Shown one piece after another: positions 33,635 to 42,400 of a stretch of DNA of 64,000 nucleotides. Below the pieces are notes generated by a model, which did not search any database, was not told the DNA's origin, and saw only the letters and a program-made list of their open reading frames with translations. The position numbers were made by a program, and so were the translations under genes. Positions within the stretch are counted from its first letter, which is position 1. Each line of letters starts with the position of its first letter. This DNA is from Polynucleobacter sp. es-EL-1 (GTDB lineage: Bacteria > Pseudomonadota > Gammaproteobacteria > Burkholderiales > Burkholderiaceae): NCBI RefSeq assembly GCF_018687975.1, contig NZ_CP061310.1, forward strand, positions 868,001 through 932,000, in the 5' to 3' direction.

Positions 33635-33652
33635 TTTTTAGCTTTTTTTGCT
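33620..33652 (+). terminator. Inverted repeat after clpX, weak terminator candidate
   Basis: AGCAAAAAAGC (33620-33630) pairs imperfectly with GCTTTTTTTGCT (33641-33652) around the clpX stop codon. The stem is A/T-rich and the downstream T-run is part of the stem, so it may end or attenuate transcription between clpX and lon. Confidence 0.35.
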
Positions 33653-33692
33653 GTTTTCACAGGGTTTTTGCTCTTTTTTGACACTTTAACCC

Positions 33693-33721
33693 CTTGTTTT
33701 TCACTTCGGGGCACCCATATA
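33693..33721 (+). promoter_or_regulatory. lon: Sigma-32-like heat-shock promoter of lon
   Basis: CTTGTTT (33693-33699) and ACCCATAT (33713-33720), spaced by 13 bases, resemble the sigma-32 consensus CTTGAAA-N(11-16)-CCCCATNT. The site is about 92 bases upstream of the lon ATG, and lon is a heat-shock gene in E. coli. An alternative sigma-70 reading is TTGTTT with TATAGG at 18 bases. Confidence 0.5.
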
Positions 33722-33812
33722 GGTAGTATCCTATTCATGAAATATGTCTGTATCTAGTGGTACGACATTTTTAATGAATTTTACGGAATGACTATTTTGG
33801 AGGAATTGCCCC

Positions 33813-36245
33813 ATGCCTGGCCACTTATTATTACCCTCTGAACCCATTCAACTGCCTTTGCTCCCTTTACGGGATGTGGTGGTGTTTCCGCATATGGTGA
33901 TCCCATTATTTGTCGGTCGCCCTAAATCGATTAAAGCCCTTGAGGCTGCCATGGAAACTGGCAAAAATGTCCTGCTAGTAGCTCAAAAAACAGCTGCTAA
34001 GGATGAGCCTGCCGTCGAGGATCTCTATGAGGTCGGATGTATAGCCAATATTCTCCAGATGCTTAAATTGCCAGATGGCACAGTGAAAGTATTGGTAGAG
34101 GGTGTGCAGCGAGCTGAAGTGAGTCAAGTCGAAGATAGTCAGGGATTTTTCTCCTGCGAAGCGACCCCTACACCAATGAGTTCTTTGGATGCTCATGAGA
34201 CTGAAGCATTGCGTCGCGCCATCATGGCGCAATTTGATCAGTACGTAAAACTCAATAAGAAAGTGCCACAAGAGATTCTGTCTTCCTTGGGTGGCATTGA
34301 TGATCCGAGTCGATTGGCCGATACGATTTGCGCGCATCTCCCAGTGAAGCTTGAGCAGAAACAGCGCTTGCTAGAGATGACAGACGTCGTGCAGCGTTTA
34401 GAAAGTCTCTTGGCTGATCTCGAAAGCGAGATTGATATCCTGCAAGTCGAAAAACGTATCCGTGGGCGTGTGAAGCGTCAAATGGAAAAGAGTCAGCGTG
34501 AGTATTACCTCAATGAACAAGTAAAAGCGATTCAAAAAGAATTGGGTGAGGGCGAAGAGGGTGCAGATCTCGAGGAACTTGAGAAGCGCATCAAGGCTGC
34601 CCGTATGCCTAAAGAGGCTTTGAAAAAAGCGGAGTCTGAGTTGAAAAAACTCAAGCTGATGTCACCAATGTCTGCCGAAGCTACAGTGATCCGCAACTTC
34701 ATCGATACTTTAGTTAATCTTCCTTGGAAGAAAAAAACCAAAATCAATAATGATCTTGCGAATGCAGAAAAAGTATTAGATGAGGATCACTATGGTTTGG
34801 ATAAGGTTAAAGAGCGTATCTTGGAGTACCTCGCAGTTCAACAACGCGTTGACCGTGTCAAAGCACCAATTCTGTGTTTAGTTGGCCCCCCTGGGGTTGG
34901 TAAGACTTCCCTAGGTCAATCGATTGCGCGTGCTACCAATCGTAAGTTTGTCCGTATGGCTTTAGGTGGCGTTCGTGATGAGTCTGAGATTCGTGGGCAT
35001 CGTCGTACCTATATCGGTTCGATGCCTGGCAAGATTTTGACCAGCCTGACTAAAGTGGGCGTGCGCAATCCACTATTCCTCTTGGACGAAGTGGATAAGA
35101 TGGGTATGGATTTCCGCGGCGATCCTGCCAGTGCTTTGCTAGAGGTTTTAGATCCAGAGCAAAACCACACATTCCAAGATCACTATGTCGAGGTTGACTT
35201 TGATTTATCTGATGTTATGTTTGTGGCGACATCTAATTCCTTGAATATCCCTGGTCCATTACTGGATCGCTTAGAGATTATTCGTCTTGCGGGCTACACC
35301 GAAGATGAAAAAACCAGTATTGCGACGAATTATTTAATCCCTAAACAGATTAAAAATAATGGCCTCAAGAAAGATGAACTCAAGATAGAGGAAAGTGCTG
35401 TTCGCAGCATGATTCGTTACTACACTCGTGAAGCGGGTGTGCGTTCTCTTGAGCGTGAGATTAGCAAGATCTGCCGTAAGGTGGTCAAACTCTTACTACT
35501 CAAGAAAGAAGCTGCACCAGTAACCGTGAATGCTGACAACCTTGAGAAGTTCCTCTCCGTCAAAATGTACGACTTCGGTTTAGCTGCTAAAGAAAACCAA
35601 GTTGGCCAGGTGACTGGTTTGGCTTGGACAGAGGTTGGCGGAGATCTGCTCACCATCGAAGCAGCGGTAATGCCAGGTAAGGGTGTCATCACTCGTACAG
35701 GTTCTATTGGCGATGTCATGAAAGAGTCGGTGGAAGCGGCTAAAACAGTTGTGCGCTCAAGAGCGAGGACTCTGGGCATTGCTGATGAGGCTTTTGAGAA
35801 GAAGGATATTCATATTCACTTCCCAGATGGCGCCACACCGAAAGACGGTCCCTCAGCAGGCATTGCGATTACGACTGCATTGGTGTCTGTCTTTACAGGC
35901 ATTCCGATTCGATCTGATGTTGCAATGACTGGTGAAATTACTTTGCGTGGTGAGGTATTGCCAATTGGCGGCCTCAAAGAGAAGCTATTGGCTGCGCATC
36001 GGGGTGGCATCAAGTTGGCCTTGATTCCGGAAGAGAATGTAAAGGATTTGATTGATATTCCGGATAATGTGAAGAATGCGATTGAAATTGTTCCGGTTCG
36101 TTGGATTGATAAGGTCTTAGATCTTGCGTTAGAGCGCAAACCAGAGGCTTTGCCAGACCCAACCCCAGAAGAGTTGGCTAAAAAGGCTGCCGAGGCTAGC
36201 AAGGCTACTGAAAAACTGTCTTCAGGAGAGGCTCTAAAGCACTGA
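33813..36245 (+). CDS. lon: ATP-dependent protease Lon
   Basis: An 810-residue Lon A-type protease. The N-terminal substrate domain starts PLLPLRDVVVFPHMVIPLFV. Walker A is LVGPPGVGKTSLGQSIA (near residue 355), Walker B PLFLLDEVDKM. The protease domain has the catalytic Ser in PKDGPSAGIAI (about residue 680) and the Lys about 43 residues later in GLKEKLLAAHRGG. GGAGGA lies eight bases before the ATG. A heat-shock-like promoter precedes it. It degrades misfolded and regulatory proteins in the cytosol. The lysine/alanine-rich C-terminus past residue 785 is unconserved. Confidence 0.97.
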   Translation: MPGHLLLPSEPIQLPLLPLRDVVVFPHMVIPLFVGRPKSIKALEAAMETGKNVLLVAQKTAAKDEPAVEDLYEVGCIANILQMLKLPDGTVKVLVEGVQRAEVSQVEDSQGFFSCEATPTPMSSLDAHETEALRRAIMAQFDQYVKLNKKVPQEILSSLGGIDDPSRLADTICAHLPVKLEQKQRLLEMTDVVQRLESLLADLESEIDILQVEKRIRGRVKRQMEKSQREYYLNEQVKAIQKELGEGEEGADLEELEKRIKAARMPKEALKKAESELKKLKLMSPMSAEATVIRNFIDTLVNLPWKKKTKINNDLANAEKVLDEDHYGLDKVKERILEYLAVQQRVDRVKAPILCLVGPPGVGKTSLGQSIARATNRKFVRMALGGVRDESEIRGHRRTYIGSMPGKILTSLTKVGVRNPLFLLDEVDKMGMDFRGDPASALLEVLDPEQNHTFQDHYVEVDFDLSDVMFVATSNSLNIPGPLLDRLEIIRLAGYTEDEKTSIATNYLIPKQIKNNGLKKDELKIEESAVRSMIRYYTREAGVRSLEREISKICRKVVKLLLLKKEAAPVTVNADNLEKFLSVKMYDFGLAAKENQVGQVTGLAWTEVGGDLLTIEAAVMPGKGVITRTGSIGDVMKESVEAAKTVVRSRARTLGIADEAFEKKDIHIHFPDGATPKDGPSAGIAITTALVSVFTGIPIRSDVAMTGEITLRGEVLPIGGLKEKLLAAHRGGIKLALIPEENVKDLIDIPDNVKNAIEIVPVRWIDKVLDLALERKPEALPDPTPEELAKKAAEASKATEKLSSGEALKH

Positions 36246-36371
36246 TAGCACTAGATATTGCTTGAAAAGAAAGGGATTTTTCATTTGATTTGAGTCATTT
36301 TTCTGCTCGAATCCGATGAAGAATTCCTTCTGACCTTCACTCTAGGTTACAATCTCGTCTGTATTAATTTG

Positions 36372-36447
36372 GGGCGCTTAGCTCAGATGGTAGAGCGTCT
36401 GCCTTACACGCAGAATGTCGGCGGTTCGATCCCGTCAGCGCCCACCA
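36372..36447 (+). tRNA. tRNA-Val (UAC)
   Basis: A 76-base tRNA with encoded CCA. The acceptor stem is GGGCGCT/AGCGCCC, the anticodon loop CTTACAC gives UAC, and the T loop reads GGTTCGATCCC. A -10-like TACAAT lies at 36348-36353. The 126 bases between lon and this tRNA otherwise show nothing definite. Confidence 0.97.
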
Positions 36448-36485
36448 GTTTCCCAAATACCTCTTAAAGTATTGCTGGTTTTTTC
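36445..36485 (+). terminator. Candidate terminator of tRNA-Val
   Basis: After the tRNA, AATAC/GTATT and CCAG/CTGG can pair around CTCTTAAA, and a T-run follows (36479-36484). The stem is interrupted and uses the last bases of the tRNA, so it is only moderately supported. Confidence 0.45.
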
Positions 36486-36565
36486 CCCAGCTTCTGGCTC
36501 TCTGGCCACCCAAGGCCTTCGCCCAGTACACTATCAGTATCAACTCATTTCTTGGTAATTAACTC

Positions 36566-38029
36566 ATGTTTGATTCTGTACGTAAGCACCGTAAAATTTT
36601 GCAGTTTGCACTCTTGCTGTTCATTGTTCCTTCCTTCGCTTTATTTGGAATTTCAAGCTATTCCGAATTCATGGACAAGGAGACTGATTTAGTCAAAGTA
36701 AACGGCAACCCCATTACCTTGCAAGAGGTGGATATGGCGGCTAAACGTCAGGCTGAGCGTGTTGGCGGAAATGCTCAAATCGCACAAAGCCTACCATTTC
36801 GCCAGGCGATCTTAAATGAGTTACTGCAACAGCGCATCTTAGGTTTTGCGGTCAATGATCTGCGTTTACAAGTAAGCAAAAAAGAATTGGTCAGCAGCCT
36901 GCAGAAGATCCCTCAAATTCGTGCCCTGTATCGCGAAGACGGTACCTTTGATGATGCGCGCTTTAAGCAACTGCTAGGAAATAATGGCATGAATGAAGAG
37001 CAGTTTTATGCGGGCCAAAGTTTTGAACTCAAGATTGCACAGCTGGTGAATTCTGTTGCAAGGACTGAGTTAGCCAACCCTAAATTGGCCGGAATTGTTT
37101 CTTCACTATACGAAACCGAGAGACAAGTTCAAGCCTTGCAATTTAATGCTAAGGATTATTCATCTAAGGTAAATCCAAGTGCTGATGAGCTCAAGGCTTT
37201 TTATGAAGCCAATGCTAAATTGTTTGAGCAGCCAGAATACCTGGATGTGGAATACATTGTTCTAAAGGCCGATCCCAAAGAAGATCCTAAAGTTTTTAGC
37301 GAGAAAGCCGATTTGTTTGCCAATATGACTTATGACCAGTCGGATAGTCTGAAGCCAGCAGCTGATAAATTGAAGTTAAGCATTCAAACGCAAAAGGGAG
37401 TCACTCGTAGCGGTGCCACTGGCGTTTCAAAAGACCATCCCTTAGCCAATCCTAAAGTGGTGCAAGCACTCTATGGTGATGAGGCACGAAATAACAAACG
37501 CAATATCGAAGCGGTTCAAATCTCACCAGGCGTTTTTGTTTCTGCCCGCGTAGTGACATTACATCCCGCTCAAGTTTTACCGTTTGCGCAGGTTTCATCT
37601 GAAGTCAAACGTCAAGTGATTCAACGCGCGGCTGAAAAGTTGGCCATCGAAGCAGCTAATGAGAAATTAGCCTCCCTGGAGAAGGACCCAAAGAATGCCA
37701 GCGGGTTTGCGAGTCCAGTTTGGATTTCTCGTAATAAGCCAGGCAATCTGCTTGGCCCATCGCTCGATCAGGTAATGACTGTCAGTCCAGACAAATTGCC
37801 TGCACTTGTCTCGGTTTCTAATCCAGGTGTAGGTATGACCATTTACCGAATTGATCAAGTGCGCCAACCAAGTAATTCAGATCCGAAGATTCTTAAAGCC
37901 CAGGCAGGGCAGATACAAGCACTTGCTGCGCAATCAGAATTTGCAGGGTTTATGAGTTACTGGCGCAATAGTGCTGATGTAAAAGTCATCAATCCATTAA
38001 AGGCACCAAGCAACAGTTCGGGAAGCTAA
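36566..38029 (+). CDS. PpiD-like periplasmic folding factor lacking the parvulin domain
   Basis: A 487-residue protein anchored by one N-terminal membrane segment (about residues 13-31, FALLLFIVPSFALFGIS). The SurA_N-like chaperone region follows: VKVNGNPITLQEVDMAAKR, LLQQRILGFAVNDLRL and FDDARFKQLLGNNGMNEEQF. In E. coli PpiD (623 residues) a parvulin domain of about 90 residues follows the segment corresponding to YLDVEYIVLKADPKED. Here the sequence goes straight from there to ANMTYDQSDSLKPAADKLKL, which corresponds to the region after that domain. I see no parvulin signature (no GGDLGW or GxFAxLA-type motif). It probably works as a chaperone at the SecYEG exit without prolyl isomerase activity. 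AT-rich upstream sequence and tRNA-Val precede it; tesA is convergent. Confidence 0.82.
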   Translation: MFDSVRKHRKILQFALLLFIVPSFALFGISSYSEFMDKETDLVKVNGNPITLQEVDMAAKRQAERVGGNAQIAQSLPFRQAILNELLQQRILGFAVNDLRLQVSKKELVSSLQKIPQIRALYREDGTFDDARFKQLLGNNGMNEEQFYAGQSFELKIAQLVNSVARTELANPKLAGIVSSLYETERQVQALQFNAKDYSSKVNPSADELKAFYEANAKLFEQPEYLDVEYIVLKADPKEDPKVFSEKADLFANMTYDQSDSLKPAADKLKLSIQTQKGVTRSGATGVSKDHPLANPKVVQALYGDEARNNKRNIEAVQISPGVFVSARVVTLHPAQVLPFAQVSSEVKRQVIQRAAEKLAIEAANEKLASLEKDPKNASGFASPVWISRNKPGNLLGPSLDQVMTVSPDKLPALVSVSNPGVGMTIYRIDQVRQPSNSDPKILKAQAGQIQALAAQSEFAGFMSYWRNSADVKVINPLKAPSNSSGS

Positions 38030-38034
38030 AAAAT

Positions 38035-38685
38035 TTACTGTAATAGCTTTTGATATGGGGCCATTACGCCCCATACGTTTTTAAAAAGAATGGTTTGCGC
38101 ATCTACGTTAGGATGAATGCGATCCGCCTGAAATAAATCAGATCTAGTCGCAACGCCTTCCAGGAAAAATGGAATTAACTCAACCCTTTCTTGTTTGGCT
38201 AGGGAAGAGTAGAGCGCTTTAAACTGGCCTGTATAAGTTTGTCCATAATTGGGTGGAATTTGCATGCCAAAGAGCAGTACCTTTGCGCCTGCTTTTTTGC
38301 TCATGGTGATCATTTTTCGCAAGTTGGATTCTGTTTCGGCTATTGGTAAGCCACGTAATGCATCATTGGCGCCAAGTTCAATCATGACGATGCTTGGTTT
38401 CTTGGCATCTAAAAGCGCCGGTAGACGAGATAGGCCACCCGAACTTGTTTCTCCACTGATGCTGGCATTAAAAACACTAGCCGGGCTGCCATCCTTCTTT
38501 AATTGGGCTTCTAATAGACCAACCCAGCCCGTTCCTCGTGGGAGCCCATACTCTGCAGAAAGGCTATCACCCAGCACCAGAATGAGCGGTTTGGTTTGCG
38601 ACCAAGTGGGAACGCTCATAAACAGGCAAAATATGCCTGTTAACAGCATTAATGTCCTTTTGATATTGAAAGGCTGATCTCGCAT
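38035..38685 (-). CDS. tesA: Arylesterase / acyl-CoA thioesterase I (SGNH hydrolase)
   Basis: A 216-residue exported GDSL hydrolase. A signal peptide occupies about residues 1-29 (LMLLTGIFCLFMSVPTWSQT). The four SGNH blocks are visible: LVLGDSLSAEYGL (Ser), SISGETSSGGLSRLP (Gly), IELGANDALRGLP (Asn) and DRIHPNVDAQ (Asp-His). It hydrolyses esters and long-chain acyl thioesters in the periplasm. It is divergent from the ABC ATPase, with only 24 bases between the start codons, the same arrangement as tesA/ybbA in E. coli. Confidence 0.93.
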   Translation of the reverse strand: MRDQPFNIKRTLMLLTGIFCLFMSVPTWSQTKPLILVLGDSLSAEYGLPRGTGWVGLLEAQLKKDGSPASVFNASISGETSSGGLSRLPALLDAKKPSIVMIELGANDALRGLPIAETESNLRKMITMSKKAGAKVLLFGMQIPPNYGQTYTGQFKALYSSLAKQERVELIPFFLEGVATRSDLFQADRIHPNVDAQTILFKNVWGVMAPYQKLLQ

Positions 38686-38709
38686 TAATTGATCTTAAAA
38701 AGATTCCAC

Positions 38710-39390
38710 ATGAATACACCAATAGAAGCCATCGTCGCCCACCATCTTGCTAAGGGAGTAAAGACTGTCGACGGGGATTTAAGTATTTTGCACGATATTG
38801 ACTTTGTTATTCGGCAGGGTGAAAGTGTTGCGATTGTAGGAACATCGGGCTCGGGTAAAAGTACTTTACTAAGCTTGCTGGCTGGCTTAGATTTGCCTTC
38901 TAGTGGTCACGTCCAAATCATGGGTCAAAATCTATCCACTATGGATGAGGACGGTCGTGCCCAGTTAAGAGGGCAATTTGTGGGTTTTGTGTTTCAGTCC
39001 TTTCAGCTGCTCCCCCAATTAAATGCCTTGGAAAATGTCATGCTGCCACTCGAGCTTTCTGGGATGGATCTTGCTACAGCGAAAGCTAAGGCTGCAATTT
39101 GGCTGGAGAAGGTCGGCCTTGGACATCGCCTCAATCACTTTCCTAAAACGCTTTCAGGGGGTGAGCAGCAGCGGGTTGCTTTAGCCAGAGCGTTTGTGAA
39201 TCAACCGGCTATTTTGTTTGCGGATGAACCGACCGGAAGCCTAGATGAAGCCAGTGGAAATCGGGTGATTGAGCTCCTTTTTGAGTTAAACGCGGAAAAT
39301 TCTTCCACTTTGGTCTTGGTAACCCATGATCCCGCCTTGGCTTCCAGGTGTAGCCGTCAATTAACCCTACAGGGTGGTCGCCTGGTTTAA
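38710..39390 (+). CDS. ABC transporter ATP-binding protein, YbbA/LolD-like
   Basis: A 226-residue ATPase of the MacB/LolD/YbbA class. Walker A is VGTSGSGKSTLLSLLAGLD, the Q-loop VFQSFQLLPQLNALENVMLP, the signature LSGGEQQRVALARAFVN and Walker B ILFADEPTGSLD. I use the ATG at 38710; the frame is open from a TTG at 38690 region but without support. The location next to tesA points to YbbA. Its usual permease YbbP is absent: purL follows after 21 bases. It may act with a permease encoded elsewhere or with a LolCE-type complex. Confidence 0.85.
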   Translation: MNTPIEAIVAHHLAKGVKTVDGDLSILHDIDFVIRQGESVAIVGTSGSGKSTLLSLLAGLDLPSSGHVQIMGQNLSTMDEDGRAQLRGQFVGFVFQSFQLLPQLNALENVMLPLELSGMDLATAKAKAAIWLEKVGLGHRLNHFPKTLSGGEQQRVALARAFVNQPAILFADEPTGSLDEASGNRVIELLFELNAENSSTLVLVTHDPALASRCSRQLTLQGGRLV

Positions 39391-39411
39391 GCAAAACCTT
39401 ATAATCTGAGG

Positions 39412-42400
39412 ATGTCTTCATTCTGTTGCTTGCCCGGGGCAAATGCCCTTTCAGCCTTCCGCCAACAGCGACTTTTAGCCTCGCTTGCCGCCCAAGGAAT
39501 TCAACTTGAGTCTATTCAGGCTCAGTATCTCCATTTCATTTGGTCTGAGTCCGAACTGAGCGCCAAAAGTAGGGAGGTTCTAGAGAGTTTGCTGACCTAT
39601 GGTCAGCCTTTTGAGTTGCAAGAAGAAGCTAAGTCCTGGTTTGGTAAGGGTGCTTCTAAGCAAACGGCAATCACTATCCCGCGTTTTGGCACAGTTTCTC
39701 CGTGGGCTAGTAAAGCAACAGATATTGCACGTCAATGTGGCTTAGATATTTTTCGCATCGAGCGCGGTGTTCAATATGCGTGGCAAAGTAAAAAATCTCT
39801 CAGTGCACAAGAGGAGCAATTGGTATTGGCAGCGCTTCATGATCGGATGACTGAAGCTGTGATTTCTGATGTTAATGAAGCCAGCGCCTTGTATCAATCC
39901 CTACCTGATCAACCATTTGTGCGCATCCCAGTTCTCACCGAGGGGAGAGCTGCCTTAGATAGAGCAAACCAAGAGTTAGGGTTGGCGCTATCTGAAGATG
40001 AAGTGCTTTATCTCGTTGAGAATTTTATTCGTCTTGAGCGTAATCCGAGCGATGTTGAGCTCATTATGTTTGCGCAGGCAAATAGCGAACATTGCCGCCA
40101 TAAGATTTTCAATTCAAGCTGGACGATTGATGGTGATGATCAAGAGAAATCCCTATTTGCGATGATTCGCAATACGCATCAGCTTCAACCTGAAGGAACT
40201 ATCGTAGCTTACTCCGATAACTCAGCAGTAATGGTCGGAGCTGAGTCAGAAACTTGGTCGCCAAAAGGTCAAGAACATCGATATGAAAAAGACACGCGTC
40301 TAGTCCATACCTTAATGAAGGTTGAGACACACAATCACCCAACAGCAATCGCACCATTCCCTGGTGCCTCTACCGGTGCTGGTGGCGAGATTCGTGATGA
40401 GGGCGCTACCGGTATTGGTGGCAGACCCAAAGCGGGTTTAACGGGATTCTCTGTTTCGAATCTGAACATTCCCGGTACAGATTTGCCGTGGGAGTCAGAG
40501 AAATATGGCAAGCCAGATCGCATTGCGACACCCTTACAAATCATGATTGAGGGACCACTTGGTGGCGCTGCATTTAATAATGAATTTGGTCGCCCCATAT
40601 TGGGTGGCTACTTCCGCGTATTTGAGCAAACCTTAGAAGGTGTGCGTCGTGGATATCACAAGCCCATCATGATTGCGGGTGGCATCGGTAACATTGATTC
40701 AATCCATACAGCAAAAAAGCAAATTAAAGCGGGTCACTTGTTTATTCAATTGGGTGGTCCTGGTATGCGTATTGGTATGGGTGGGGCAACCGGCAGTTCA
40801 GTTGCAACTGGGACTAACACTGCAGATTTAGATTTCGACTCCGTTCAGCGGGGTAATCCTGAGATGGAACGCCGTGCACAAGAGGTCATTAACTCTTGCA
40901 TTGCTATGGGCCAGAATAATCCGATTGTTTCTATTCATGATGTGGGTGCTGGTGGTATTTCTAATGCATTTCCAGAGCTAGCAGATGGTGCTGGCTTAGG
41001 TGCACAATTTCAATTACGCAAAGTTCCACTTGAAGAGAGTGGTATGAGTCCTGCTGAGATTTGGTGCAATGAATCTCAAGAGCGCTATGTTCTGGCAATT
41101 GAAGCTAAAGACCTAGAGCTCTTTAAGTCAATTTGTGAGCGCGAGCGCTGCCCTTTTGCTGTGGTTGGTGAGGCAACTGCCGAGCGTCAACTTCAGTTAA
41201 GCGATAGCAAAGAAGTTGCCGGTACCGATGCAGCCATGCCGATCGATATGCCAATGGAAGTCTTGCTTGGCAAGCCGCCACGGATGCATCGCGATGTCAC
41301 GCGTGTTCTGCAAGAGTTTGATGAGTTAAATGTCACTGATGCTGATCTTGCCCAATGTGTTGCATGGGTTCTTCAGCAGCCAACTGTGGCCAGTAAATCT
41401 TTCTTGATTACGATTGGCGATCGAACTGTTGGTGGTTTAAATGCCCGTGACCCATTTGTAGGTCCCTGGCAAGTTCCCGTAGCCGATTGTGCAGTCACAT
41501 TGATGGATTACAAGGGCTATCGCGGTGAAGTAATGACGATGGGTGAGCGCACGCCATTAGCCGTGATTGATGCTCCTGCTGCAGCCAAAATGGCTGTTGG
41601 TGAAGCTATTACCAATTTATTGGCTGCAGATATTGCCCGCCTAGAAGATGTGAAACTATCTGCTAATTGGATGGCTGCTTGCGGTTCACCCGGTGAGGAT
41701 GCCAAGCTGTATGACTCAGTTCAAGCGATTGGTATAGATTTATGTCCAGCACTAGGTATTTCTATTCCAGTTGGAAAAGACTCGCTTTCTATGGCAACTT
41801 CATGGCAAGAGGGTGATCAATCCAAGAAAGTGATTTCTCCAGTCTCACTCATTATTTCAGCCTTTGCTGCAGTTCAGGATGTTCGTAAAACTACAACACC
41901 TTTGCTAAAACTCAAAGATGAGTCTGGAGCTGCTCTAGAAACTGAATTGATTTTGATTGATTTGGGTCGTGGCAAGAACCGCATGGCTGGAAGTATTCTG
42001 GCTCAGGTTCTCAATCAATCTGGTAAGTCAGCTCCTAATGTAGATCATCCTGAAGATCTGAAGGCGCTTGCAAATGCAATTATTGAATTGCGTAAGGCAG
42101 ATCAATTGTTGGCATATCACGATCGTTCTGATGGCGGTCTATTTGCCTGTATTGCCGAGATGGCTTTTGCCTCTCATTGTGGTGTTTCCATTAACGTCGA
42201 CATGATTGCCGTTGATGTTGGTCAAGAGGCTGACTGGGGTGATGCTAAGAACTGGGCACAGCAAGTTTCTGGTCGTCGTCATGATCAAACCATGCGCGCT
42301 TTATTTAGTGAAGAGCTTGGTGCCGTAATTCAAATTCGCAAGTCTGATCGTGATGCGGTATTTGCTGTTTTGCGTAAATTGAACTTAAGCGCCTACAGTC

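Noticed and set aside
34532..36202. Minus-strand frames of 71-128 codons inside lon
   Set aside because: They overlap the highly conserved Lon ATPase and protease domains and look like composition-driven shadows.
38249..38677. A 142-codon plus-strand frame antisense to tesA
   Set aside because: It is inside an intact SGNH hydrolase gene, with no family resemblance.
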